A DNA stretch of 50,146 bases, taken from NCBI GenBank assembly GCA_945901125.1, contig CAMDKD010000019.1:1-50146 (forward strand). Reading direction: 5' to 3'. A program made the translations under genes and the position numbers. Below are positions 7,381 to 14,106 of this stretch, piece by piece; within the stretch, counting starts at the first letter, position 1; every line of letters starts with the position of its first letter. The DNA is from Bordetella parapertussis (lineage in GTDB: Bacteria; Pseudomonadota; Gammaproteobacteria; Burkholderiales; Burkholderiaceae_C). Below the pieces are notes generated by a model. It was not told the origin of the DNA, made no database searches, and saw only the letters and a program-made list of their open reading frames with translations.

Positions 7381-8454
7381 TCAATGCGGGGCGGCAGGTA
7401 AGCGGGGCACGTTGGCGAAATCAGCAGGAATATCGCCGGTCAGACTTTCCAGAAAGCTCACGATGTGGCTGACATCTTCGTCTGACAATTGCTTGCCGAG
7501 TTGCAACTGCGCCATGACGCGCACAGCTTGCGGCAAGGTGGCCACAGAACCGTCATGGAAATAAGGCGGCGTGACGGCCACATTGCGCAATTGCGGCACT
7601 TTGAAAATAAAAGCGTCTGCCTCGTCCTTGGTGTCGTGGAAACGGCCTTTGTCATAGCCTTTGAATGCGTCCTTAGGTGTGCTGCCCGTGACCAGCCAAT
7701 AGTCCTGGGTGATACCGAATTTCTGGTACGACTGGCCGCCCACCGTCACGCCGTTGTGGCAACCGACACAGCCTGTGTTGATGAACTTCTCCAAGCCCAG
7801 TTTGGCCGGACGCGAAAGTGCTTGCGCGTCGCCTTTCAAGAATTTATCAAACGGTGCAGGCGTCAGGAGTGTGCGTTCAAATGCGCCTATGGCCTTGCTC
7901 CAGTTTTCAACGCTCACCGGTTTAGCATCAGCGGGATACGCTGCTTTGAACAATGGAAAATAACCCAATTGCATCAGCTTAGTTTCCACTTGTTCATTGC
8001 TGGTATTGCCATACGCCAGCGGACTGAGTACGGCTTTATAAGCCTGTTCCTCCACCGTGGCCCGGTTGCCGCCGTAATGCTGTGAGATCAGCAAAGAAGT
8101 ATTGAAGACTGTGTGTGCATTGCGAGGCAATTGTTTGCCGTGAATGCCCACGGTCAACGCCAAAGAATCCGCACCATGATAGGCCGGGTTGTGGCAAGTG
8201 GCACAGCCAAGGCGTCCGTCAGAGGAGACACGGGTTTCGAAAAACAAAGCCTTACCCAGAGAAACACGCACAGGTGTGAGTTCGGTATTTTCCAATGCAG
8301 AAGTAGCAGGCAAAGGCGTGAACAAAGCGTTGGCTTTGGCGATCAAGGCCTGGTCGGCGTTATCTGACAACGCTAATGAAGGGAACATCAGAAAAGCGCC
8401 GGCAGCTAAGGCTAAGGCACTGAGGCAGTAAATCAGTTGTTGTTGTTTTTTCAT
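7381..8454 (-). CDS. dihaem cytochrome c peroxidase (CcpA/MauG family)
   Basis: A 357-aa periplasmic protein with an N-terminal signal (basic MKKQQQ, hydrophobic core, ALS cleavage near residue 30). Two haem-c motifs: CATCH (C84-H88) and CVGCH (C229-H233). The length and the blocks RLGCATCHNPAYHG, then AIGAFERTL and NVAVTPPYFHDGS are those of bacterial dihaem peroxidases, which reduce hydrogen peroxide with electrons from periplasmic cytochrome c. A MauG-like oxidase role cannot be ruled out. It lies 9 bp downstream of fhs, a functionally unrelated neighbour, and 7 bp upstream of the Adhesin_E-like gene, so all are likely on one transcript. Confidence 0.92.
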   Translation of the reverse strand: MKKQQQLIYCLSALALAAGAFLMFPSLALSDNADQALIAKANALFTPLPATSALENTELTPVRVSLGKALFFETRVSSDGRLGCATCHNPAYHGADSLALTVGIHGKQLPRNAHTVFNTSLLISQHYGGNRATVEEQAYKAVLSPLAYGNTSNEQVETKLMQLGYFPLFKAAYPADAKPVSVENWSKAIGAFERTLLTPAPFDKFLKGDAQALSRPAKLGLEKFINTGCVGCHNGVTVGGQSYQKFGITQDYWLVTGSTPKDAFKGYDKGRFHDTKDEADAFIFKVPQLRNVAVTPPYFHDGSVATLPQAVRVMAQLQLGKQLSDEDVSHIVSFLESLTGDIPADFANVPRLPAAPH

Positions 8455-8463
8455 GAAAGTCTT

Positions 8464-10137
8464 TCAGAACAAACCGACAATATTTCCACTGTCATCGACA
8501 TCGATGGCATGGGCAGAAGGAACCTTGGGTAAACCGGGCATGGTCATCACATCGCCACAGACCATGACGATGAACTCTGCCCCTGAGGCAAGCCTCACTT
8601 CGCGGATATGCAAAGTGTGTCCGCTGGGCGCACCCAAAGCCTTGGGATCTGTGGAGAAAGAATACTGGGTTTTGGCAATGCAAATCGGATAGTGACCGTA
8701 GCCCTGCTCTTGCAATTTGTCTATCAAAGTCTTGGCCTTGGCATCGGCAGAAATACCTTGTGCGCCGTAAATTTTACGCGCCAGTGTTTCAGCTTTTTGC
8801 CACAGGCTTTGCTGCTCGTCGTAGGCAAATTGGAATTGGTTAGGTTGTTCACACAAGGCCACCACCGCATGCGCCAGATCCACCGCACCGGCACCGCCCT
8901 GCGCCCAGTGCCTGGCCACCACCACTTGAGCACCATACACGGCACAGGCTTTTTCCAGCACGGCGATTTCGGCCGCTGTGTCTTCGGTGCGGTGGTTGAT
9001 GGCAACCACACAAGGCAAACCGAAATGCTGGCGGATGTTGTGCAAATGACGTTCCAGATTCACCATGCCTTTTTCAAGCGCGGAAATGTTTTCCGAACCC
9101 AGGTCTTTGACCGCTACACCGCCGTGGTATTTGAGCGCCCGTACCGTCGCCACCAGCACCACGGCTGAGGGCTGCAATCCGGCTTTGCGGCATTTGATAT
9201 CTATGAACTTTTCAGCGCCCAGGTCTGCACCGAAACCGGCTTCAGTCACCACATAGTCGGCCAGTTTGGCTGCAGTGCTGGTGGCAATCACCGAGTTACA
9301 ACCGTGGGCAATATTGGCAAACGGGCCGCCGTGGATAAACGCCAGATTGTTCTCCAGCGTTTGAGCCAGATTCGGGGCCAAGGCATCCTTGAGCAAAGCT
9401 GTCATCGCCCCTTGAGCTTGCAAATCCGAGGCAAGCACGGGTGCGCCTTCGGTGTTGTATGCGACGACAATGCGTCCCAGACGAGTTTTCAAATCGGCCA
9501 GGCTGGTGGCCAGACAGAAAATGGCCATGACCTCTGAAGCCACCACGATGTCAAAACCGTCTTCACGCGGCACGCCGTTGGCCGTGCCGCCTAGGCCGAC
9601 CACCATTTGGCGCAAAGCACGGTCATTCATGTCCATGACGCGCTTCCAGGCGATGCGCCTGGTGTCAATTTTCAAAGTATTGCCATGGTGGATATGGTTG
9701 TCCAACATGGCGGCCAGCAGGTTATGCGCCAGACCGATGGCGCCAAAGTCACCGGTGAAATGCAGGTTGATGTCTTCCATGGGCACGACTTGCGCCATGC
9801 CGCCGCCGGTGGCGCCGCCCTTCATGCCGAACACCGGCCCAAGAGACGGCTCGCGCAGACAAATCAAACTTTTCTTGCCGATTTTGCAAAGCGCGTCCCC
9901 CAGACCGACGGTGGTGGTGGTCTTGCCCTCACCAGCCGGCGTGGGTGATATGGCTGTGACCAAAATAAGTTTGCTGTCTTTTTTGGCCGGCAGACCTGCG
10001 ATGTATTTCAAAGACAACTTGGCTTTGTGATGCCCATAGGCGTACAAATGGTCATCGGTGATGCCCAAGTAGTTTTCGACCAGCTCGGGGATGCGCTTGA
10101 GGCTGGCATGTTGAGCGATCTCAATATCACTTTTCAT
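8464..10137 (-). CDS. fhs: formate-tetrahydrofolate ligase
   Basis: A 557-aa enzyme that makes 10-formyl-THF from formate, THF and ATP, feeding purine and formyl-methionine synthesis. Family signatures are the ATP-binding TPAGEGKTTTTVGLGDAL (around residues 66-83), the glycine-rich SLGPVFGMKGGATGGGMAQV, and FVxxGPFANIAHG-like HGGPFANIAHGCNS. The ATG at 10135-10137 gives the normal N-terminus MKSDIEIAQHASLKRIPE. It is the first gene of a minus-strand run ending with the hydrolase. Its 158-bp upstream region contains a compact set of nested inverted repeats (10183-10260), which may be a leader RNA regulating this gene. Confidence 0.96.
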   Translation of the reverse strand: MKSDIEIAQHASLKRIPELVENYLGITDDHLYAYGHHKAKLSLKYIAGLPAKKDSKLILVTAISPTPAGEGKTTTTVGLGDALCKIGKKSLICLREPSLGPVFGMKGGATGGGMAQVVPMEDINLHFTGDFGAIGLAHNLLAAMLDNHIHHGNTLKIDTRRIAWKRVMDMNDRALRQMVVGLGGTANGVPREDGFDIVVASEVMAIFCLATSLADLKTRLGRIVVAYNTEGAPVLASDLQAQGAMTALLKDALAPNLAQTLENNLAFIHGGPFANIAHGCNSVIATSTAAKLADYVVTEAGFGADLGAEKFIDIKCRKAGLQPSAVVLVATVRALKYHGGVAVKDLGSENISALEKGMVNLERHLHNIRQHFGLPCVVAINHRTEDTAAEIAVLEKACAVYGAQVVVARHWAQGGAGAVDLAHAVVALCEQPNQFQFAYDEQQSLWQKAETLARKIYGAQGISADAKAKTLIDKLQEQGYGHYPICIAKTQYSFSTDPKALGAPSGHTLHIREVRLASGAEFIVMVCGDVMTMPGLPKVPSAHAIDVDDSGNIVGLF

Positions 10138-10182
10138 GGTTTATCTCAGATAGAAAATAAAGATACCGAGTTTACGACAGGC

Positions 10183-10260
10183 CACCCGCTCAGAAGTAAC
10201 GCTCTGGAGGTTATCCGGCAACTCACAGGGTTGCCCGCCGGGCAAGCAGAAGCACGGGTG
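10183..10260 (-). promoter_or_regulatory. structured intergenic element; candidate leader RNA of fhs
   Basis: A 6-bp closing stem joins 10183-10188 (CACCCG) and 10255-10260 (CGGGTG). Inside are a bulged hairpin (CTCAGA 10189-10194 with TCTGGAG 10203-10209) and two mutually exclusive hairpins: GGCAAC (10217-10222) with GTTGCC (10230-10235), or TTGCCC (10231-10236) with GGGCAA (10240-10245). Overlapping alternative pairings are typical of riboswitches and attenuators. It lies 45 nt before fhs on the minus strand and 35 nt before the PEBP gene on the plus strand, so either could be the target; fhs is a common riboswitch target elsewhere. I could not match it to a riboswitch class. Confidence 0.45.
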
Positions 10261-10295
10261 ATAAAGTCAGTTCATACACTTTTCTGGAGTCTGTC

Positions 10296-10730
10296 ATGAG
10301 ATGGTTCATCAGCGCATTGCTCGCTTGTCTGGCGGGTTCCGTCAGTGCGCAAGCGAATTTGCAAGTCGATTTCCGTTGGCTGATGTCTAACCATTGCAAC
10401 AACACATCGCCTGCGCTGAAATTGAAAAACATCCCGCCCGGCACCACCAGTCTGCATATTCAAATGATTGATCTGGATAACAACAAACACGACCACGGCG
10501 GCGGTGAACTGGTCAAGTCCGAAGGTTTTCCCGCAGAATTCCTGGTTATCGCAGGCAGTCTGGATAAGTACAAAGGCCCTTGCCCTGAAAATTTCACCAC
10601 GCTTGGACACGAATACCAATTCAATGTGTCTGCGCTCAACAGCGACAACAAAACCCTGGCCAGCGGTTCAGCCAAGGCCCCCTTCTCAGCAAAATTTGTG
10701 ATACTGCAAGGTGTCATCGGCAACCAATGA
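10296..10730 (+). CDS. secreted phosphatidylethanolamine-binding-like protein (YbhB/YbcL family)
   Basis: A 144-aa protein with a Sec signal peptide (MRWFISALLACLAGSVSAQA, cleavage after SA or AQA). The mature part matches PEBP proteins of the bacterial YbhB/YbcL type: a Cys before SPAL, then IPPGTTSLHIQMIDLD, HDHGGGE with ligand-pocket histidines, YKGPCPEN and YQFNVSALN. These bind anionic phospho-ligands or act as kinase/protease modulators; no substrate is known for this branch. GGAG near 10285 fits the ATG. The SDR gene follows after 13 bp on the same strand, suggesting co-transcription. The upstream structured element at 10183-10260 could belong to its leader. Confidence 0.78.
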   Translation: MRWFISALLACLAGSVSAQANLQVDFRWLMSNHCNNTSPALKLKNIPPGTTSLHIQMIDLDNNKHDHGGGELVKSEGFPAEFLVIAGSLDKYKGPCPENFTTLGHEYQFNVSALNSDNKTLASGSAKAPFSAKFVILQGVIGNQ

Positions 10731-10743
10731 TTTATTCAACCCC

Positions 10744-11508
10744 ATGAAAACAACTTCTGTGACTTTAGTAACCGGTGGCGCAAGCGGCATCGGTGCGGCA
10801 TGCGTTAAATACCTGATCGACCAAGGCCACCAAGTGGTAGTGATGGATTTGCCTGACCCGGCCTCTTTCGATCCCCGCGCTTTGGGCTTTATAGCCTGCG
10901 ATGTGACCGACGAAGCTGCGGTGAAAGCGAGCCTGGAAAAAATCGAAGCTGAATACGGCCCGGTGGACGCGCTGGTCAACAGTGCCGGTATTTTGCAAAA
11001 CCGTTTGCCGCCTGACAGACTGAGCATGAATGAGTGGGAGCGCGTGTTGAATGTGGACTTTCGCGGCACGTATTTGTGCTGCGCCGTGTTCGGCACGGCC
11101 ATGGTCAAGCGCAAGCACGGTGCAATTGTCAATATTGCCTCGATTGCAGGCATGCGTTCCAACCCGCTGCATGCGTATGCACCGGCCAAGGCAGCGGTGA
11201 TTTCCATGACAGCCGGCCTGGCCGCGGAATGGGGCCGCACCGGCGTACGCATCAATGCAGTCTCGCCGGGCTATACCCGCACCGAGGCTTTGCAAGCGGC
11301 CATAGACCGGGGCGACCGGGATCCGCGAGATTTGATTTCTCAAGCAGCCATGGGACGCTTGGTTGAACCGCAGGAAGTGGCGGTAGGCGTGGCATTTTTA
11401 TTGTCGCCCGAGGCAACTGCCATCACCGGCATCAATTTACCTGTAGATGCTGGGTGGCTGGCAGGTTCAACCTGGCAAACCTACGGCGGGGTGCCGCAGG
11501 CTCAGTGA
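10744..11508 (+). CDS. SDR-family oxidoreductase
   Basis: A 254-aa classical short-chain dehydrogenase/reductase. NAD(P)-binding TGGASGIG is at residues 10-17, NSAG at 89-92, the catalytic Ser at S133, and the YxxxK pair is Y145/K149 within YAPAK. An acidic D35 after the second strand suggests NAD(H) preference. The substrate (a sugar, acyl or steroid-like alcohol/ketone) cannot be read from sequence. A GTG at 10711 is in frame, but ATG 10744 gives the normal N-terminus directly before the Rossmann strand; it has no clear Shine-Dalgarno and may depend on coupling to the PEBP gene. Its stop overlaps the stop of the convergent recombinase-like gene by 7 bp. Confidence 0.9.
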   Translation: MKTTSVTLVTGGASGIGAACVKYLIDQGHQVVVMDLPDPASFDPRALGFIACDVTDEAAVKASLEKIEAEYGPVDALVNSAGILQNRLPPDRLSMNEWERVLNVDFRGTYLCCAVFGTAMVKRKHGAIVNIASIAGMRSNPLHAYAPAKAAVISMTAGLAAEWGRTGVRINAVSPGYTRTEALQAAIDRGDRDPRDLISQAAMGRLVEPQEVAVGVAFLLSPEATAITGINLPVDAGWLAGSTWQTYGGVPQAQ

Positions 11509-11972
11509 AATATATCGCCGGACATGTCCTGCACCAGTTCCTGGTAAAGGTCATGAAACTCGATGGAGCTCATGACCGGTTGATCCGGCATCAAGGCTTC
11601 ATCTAAGCCGGCCAAAGGCCGGGTCAAGCGCTGATCGACCGGCCAGTTTTGTGAAACTGCATATTTCATACAAGCACGAAAAGTCACCAGACAAGCGTCA
11701 ATTTTCTTTTCATGCCAGCCGTTTTCCTGCATGCGAAAGACGAATTTGCGAACGCTTTGCGCAGATATATTTTCAATCAGGTATTCGCCGAAAAAGCCCA
11801 GCAGCGGATGACTCAAGTGATTAATGCGGGTCTGAATTTGAGTTGCGCGGCTTTCAGTAGAAAGACCGGCTATGTAACGCAGTGCCAATTGATTAAATGA
11901 CAGACTCGCAGGTGTTTTGTGCCACTGTGGTTGTGGTTTGTCTTGTCTGACTGACTTGAAGACAGTATTCAC
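11502..11972 (-). CDS. phage-integrase core-binding-domain-like protein lacking the catalytic domain
   Basis: A 156-aa protein resembling the SAM-like N-terminal DNA-binding domain of tyrosine recombinases: LSFNQLALRYIAGL, HPLLGFFGEYLIENISAQSV, then a helix ending FRACMKYAVSQNW, the region just before the catalytic domain. It stops where a catalytic domain would begin; no R-HxxR-Y residues follow, in this frame or downstream. Start chosen at GTG 11970-11972, because AAAGGG is 6-8 nt upstream; a TTG at 11994-11996 is an alternative. It sits 16 bp after the globin gene and probably shares its transcript. It may be a domesticated DNA-binding protein or a truncated recombinase; intact coding and the operon position favour the former. 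Confidence 0.6.
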   Translation of the reverse strand: MNTVFKSVRQDKPQPQWHKTPASLSFNQLALRYIAGLSTESRATQIQTRINHLSHPLLGFFGEYLIENISAQSVRKFVFRMQENGWHEKKIDACLVTFRACMKYAVSQNWPVDQRLTRPLAGLDEALMPDQPVMSSIEFHDLYQELVQDMSGDIFH

Positions 11973-11988
11973 GTACACCCTTTCAGGG

Positions 11989-12531
11989 TTAAACAATGAT
12001 CATTTCCCGCAAACCTTCTACACGCGTCATGATGGTATCGATATCAATCTTCGCCACACCGGCATGGGTCAGCGTATCTTTCAATACATCTGCCACTTCG
12101 TCAAAGTGAATGCCATGAATATGATATTTTGCATGGGCAGTGTACATGTCGCGACCGGTATAGATTTCTGCGGGTTTACCCATGACATAAGCAATATATA
12201 AAACAGTATGTTCGGCGAGATGCTCTAGATCAATTCCTTCGAAGTAAGCCGCCAAGTGCGGCCTGAGCATGATTTCTTTGTGAAAAGATCGCACCAATTT
12301 GGCAATAGTCGGCACGCCGCCGTACTTGTCAAACAAAGTGACAGTTTCCGCAGGTGCGCTGGTTTTTACCTGGGAAGTGGTAGCTGGTGCGGAAACACTA
12401 AGCTCAGTTTTCTTCGGGGCAAAAGCAGATGGAACTGATTCGTAAAATTCTCTTGCACCGCATTTTCCGCACCTTAACGGTTTCGGGCTGCTGTCAGGCA
12501 AGCCGCATTTCTGACAAACCATAACGCCCAT
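11989..12531 (-). CDS. zinc-ribbon/truncated-haemoglobin fusion protein
   Basis: A 180-aa protein. Residues 6-24 hold two CxxC pairs (C6/C9 and C21/C24), a zinc ribbon. A Pro/Ala/Ser/Thr-rich linker runs to about 63, then a group-I-type truncated globin (65-180): LFDKYGGVPTIAKLV, an E-helix with H108, and YTAHAKYHI whose H133 matches the proximal haem ligand. The B10 position, normally Tyr in FY, appears to be His (F83-H84), which would change ligand chemistry. Truncated globins bind oxygen or NO; a zinc ribbon suggests a nucleic-acid or protein contact, hence a possible haem-based sensor. Start ATG 12531 has AGGA 8 nt upstream. The recombinase-like gene follows by 16 bp. Confidence 0.78.
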   Translation of the reverse strand: MGVMVCQKCGLPDSSPKPLRCGKCGAREFYESVPSAFAPKKTELSVSAPATTSQVKTSAPAETVTLFDKYGGVPTIAKLVRSFHKEIMLRPHLAAYFEGIDLEHLAEHTVLYIAYVMGKPAEIYTGRDMYTAHAKYHIHGIHFDEVADVLKDTLTHAGVAKIDIDTIMTRVEGLREMIIV

Positions 12532-12583
12532 ACTTTACATCCTGTTATTGTTTAAAGCCTTCATCATTTATATATTTTAAAAT

Positions 12584-12961
12584 TTATTTGGTGTTGGCGC
12601 AAACTTTTTCCATGATTTTTTCATCCAGTGTTCCGCTGTCAGGTTGTATCCAGTTGCCATTGCCATTGCCTCTGGCAAGTATTTCGCCGCCGGCCATTTC
12701 GCCGGTAAAGGCGGCGATTTGCATGACGCGGCCCTTGACTTGAGGGCAATCGTATTCCTCAACTGAACGGAATGACATGACGCCTTGATCATTGGCTTTA
12801 CCGAGATCGTTCAAAACCCAAATGCGTTTGTAAGTATCAACAACTGTGACGGTTTCTAAGTCAATAAAGAACCTGGAGTTGCCCTGTTCGGTATGAATCA
12901 ATTGCCATTCAGCCTGGGCTGAAACACAAAGAAAAGCAGCGAGAAACACGAGTTTTTTCAT
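12584..12961 (-). CDS. secreted Adhesin_E-like protein (paralogue 2)
   Basis: A 125-aa protein with signal peptide MKKLVFLAAFLCVSAQA and cleavage before EWQLI. The mature domain follows the same plan as the protein at 6951-7373: EW opening, FFIDLETVTVVD, RIWVLNDLG, SVEEYDCPQVKGRVMQI with the conserved Cys, and a C-terminal Cys five residues from the end. Function is unknown. The start is the ATG at 12959-12961; an upstream in-frame codon would add five residues before the signal and is unlikely. It lies 52 bp upstream of the globin fusion on the same strand and just downstream of the tRNA-Pro terminator, so it may start the transcript that includes the globin. Confidence 0.68.
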   Translation of the reverse strand: MKKLVFLAAFLCVSAQAEWQLIHTEQGNSRFFIDLETVTVVDTYKRIWVLNDLGKANDQGVMSFRSVEEYDCPQVKGRVMQIAAFTGEMAGGEILARGNGNGNWIQPDSGTLDEKIMEKVCANTK

Positions 12962-12989
12962 GGTGCGGTCGATCAAAAAGTGGTTGATA

Positions 12990-13023
12990 CAAAAAAGGGT
13001 TAGTTCTTTGAAAGAACTAACCC
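12990..13023 (-). terminator. intrinsic terminator after tRNA-Pro
   Basis: A 13-bp perfect stem (GGGTTAGTTCTTT at 12997-13009 and its complement at 13011-13023) with a single-base gap. On the minus strand it is followed by six T residues (12991-12996). It closes the long translation operon or the tRNA-Pro transcript. Confidence 0.9.
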
Positions 13024-13031
13024 TGAATGTT

Positions 13032-13108
13032 TGGTCGGCGTGGCGGGATTCGAACTCGCGACCCCTTGCACCCCATGCAAGTGCGCTACCAGGCTGCGCT
13101 ACACGCCG
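13032..13108 (-). tRNA. tRNA-Pro (GGG)
   Basis: A 77-nt cloverleaf. The acceptor stem CGGCGTG pairs with CACGCCG, discriminator A, and CCA is encoded (13032-13034). The anticodon arm is CTTGC-ATGGGGT-GCAAG, so the anticodon is GGG, reading CCC and CCU. The T-arm carries GTTCGAATC. It lies 33 bp downstream of the MerR gene, the usual place in Burkholderiales, and is followed by a strong terminator. Confidence 0.97.
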
Positions 13109-13141
13109 ATGAAGGCATTATAGCCATGCTAAGCGTTGAAC

Positions 13142-13585
13142 TTAATCGAGCAAGCCGCGTATCTCGAACAATTCCTGTCTGAGCAACTGTAATTTGCTGG
13201 CGTCATTGCCGGACAAACTACCAGCCCAGGGATCTTCATTTTTACCATCGTCTAAAGGCAGATTTTCTTCAAGCTCTTCAAGCCCGGCCAACATGACTTC
13301 ACCGGAACGTTTTTTGTCTCGTTCGTGTTGAACCAGTTCCTGCAATTTGTTGCGTGCACCAATGATAGTGAAACCCTGCTCGTAAAGCAGGTCCCGGATT
13401 CTGCGGATCATCAATACTTCATGGTGCTGGTAATAGCGGCGATTACCGCGTCTTTTCATAGGACGAAGTTGCGTGAACTCCTGCTCCCAATAGCGCAAAA
13501 CATGCGGCTTGACGCCGCATAGTTCGCTGACTTCACCAATGGTGAAGTAGCGTTTTGCTGGAATGGAAGGGAGAGAATTCTCCAT
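13142..13585 (-). CDS. MerR-family transcriptional regulator
   Basis: A 147-aa protein. Residues 13-80 form a MerR winged helix-turn-helix: YFTIGEVSELCGVKPHVLRYWE, then the wing RRGNRRYY and a dimerisation helix start. The C-terminal half is acidic and coiled-coil-like, with no effector-binding domain or metal-binding cysteines such as those of CueR or MerR. Members in this genomic position, between ihfA and tRNA-Pro, are conserved across betaproteobacteria but their target is not established. It is separated from ihfA by 175 bp of AT-rich DNA that may hold its own promoter; I see no clear boxes. Confidence 0.9.
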   Translation of the reverse strand: MENSLPSIPAKRYFTIGEVSELCGVKPHVLRYWEQEFTQLRPMKRRGNRRYYQHHEVLMIRRIRDLLYEQGFTIIGARNKLQELVQHERDKKRSGEVMLAGLEELEENLPLDDGKNEDPWAGSLSGNDASKLQLLRQELFEIRGLLD

Positions 13586-13760
13586 GAAAACAATCAGTTA
13601 GAAGCGGGTTATAGAGGTTACACGAAGACCAGAGTCATTCAAAGCATATCGACATAAAAACAGAAAAAAATAGCCAAATAAAGGGCAATACACCAACATT
13701 TGCACAATTACCGCAGAGGCATGACAGTGAGACCCGGTAAAAATGAAAAATTAAGTTTGC

Positions 13761-14093
13761 TTATTCAGGTGAGGCTGCAACCAAGCCTTGAATTTGCTCT
13801 TTGAGCTTTTGGCTGGCGTGAAAAGTAACCACGCGTCTGGCCTCTATCGGAATGGCCTCACCGGTGCGCGGATTGCGACCGGGTCTGGGTGCTTTTGTGC
13901 GGATTTGGAAATTGCCGAAACCGGAAATCTTCACATCTTCACCGGCCACCAGCTTTTGTGCAATCAAATCAAAAAAAGCATCAATCATGTCGTTGGACTC
14001 GCGCTTGTTCAAACCGATTTGCTGAAACAGTAATTCAGCCAATTGGGCTTTGGTCAGTGCCGGCGTTTCCAGGCTTTCAAATGACAGGTTCAT
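13761..14093 (-). CDS. ihfA: integration host factor subunit alpha
   Basis: A 110-aa DNABII protein, the alpha subunit of the IHF heterodimer that bends DNA sharply at specific sites and shapes transcription, recombination and replication. Visible: TKAQLAELLFQQIGLNKRES helical base, then DVKISGFGNFQIRTKAPRPG and the beta-ribbon arm RNPRTGEAIPIEARRVVTF with the intercalating Pro. It follows pheT after 13 bp, as in enterobacteria and Burkholderiales, where it is transcribed with pheST. There is a short N-terminal extension (MNLSFESLET) relative to E. coli, typical of betaproteobacteria. Confidence 0.96.
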   Translation of the reverse strand: MNLSFESLETPALTKAQLAELLFQQIGLNKRESNDMIDAFFDLIAQKLVAGEDVKISGFGNFQIRTKAPRPGRNPRTGEAIPIEARRVVTFHASQKLKEQIQGLVAASPE

Positions 14094-14106
14094 GGATACC
14101 GCTCCT

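Noticed and set aside
10183..10260. SAM-type riboswitch on the plus strand (CCGGCAAC-like string)
   Set aside because: Only a short string resembles SAM-I; the other conserved segments and the kink-turn are missing.
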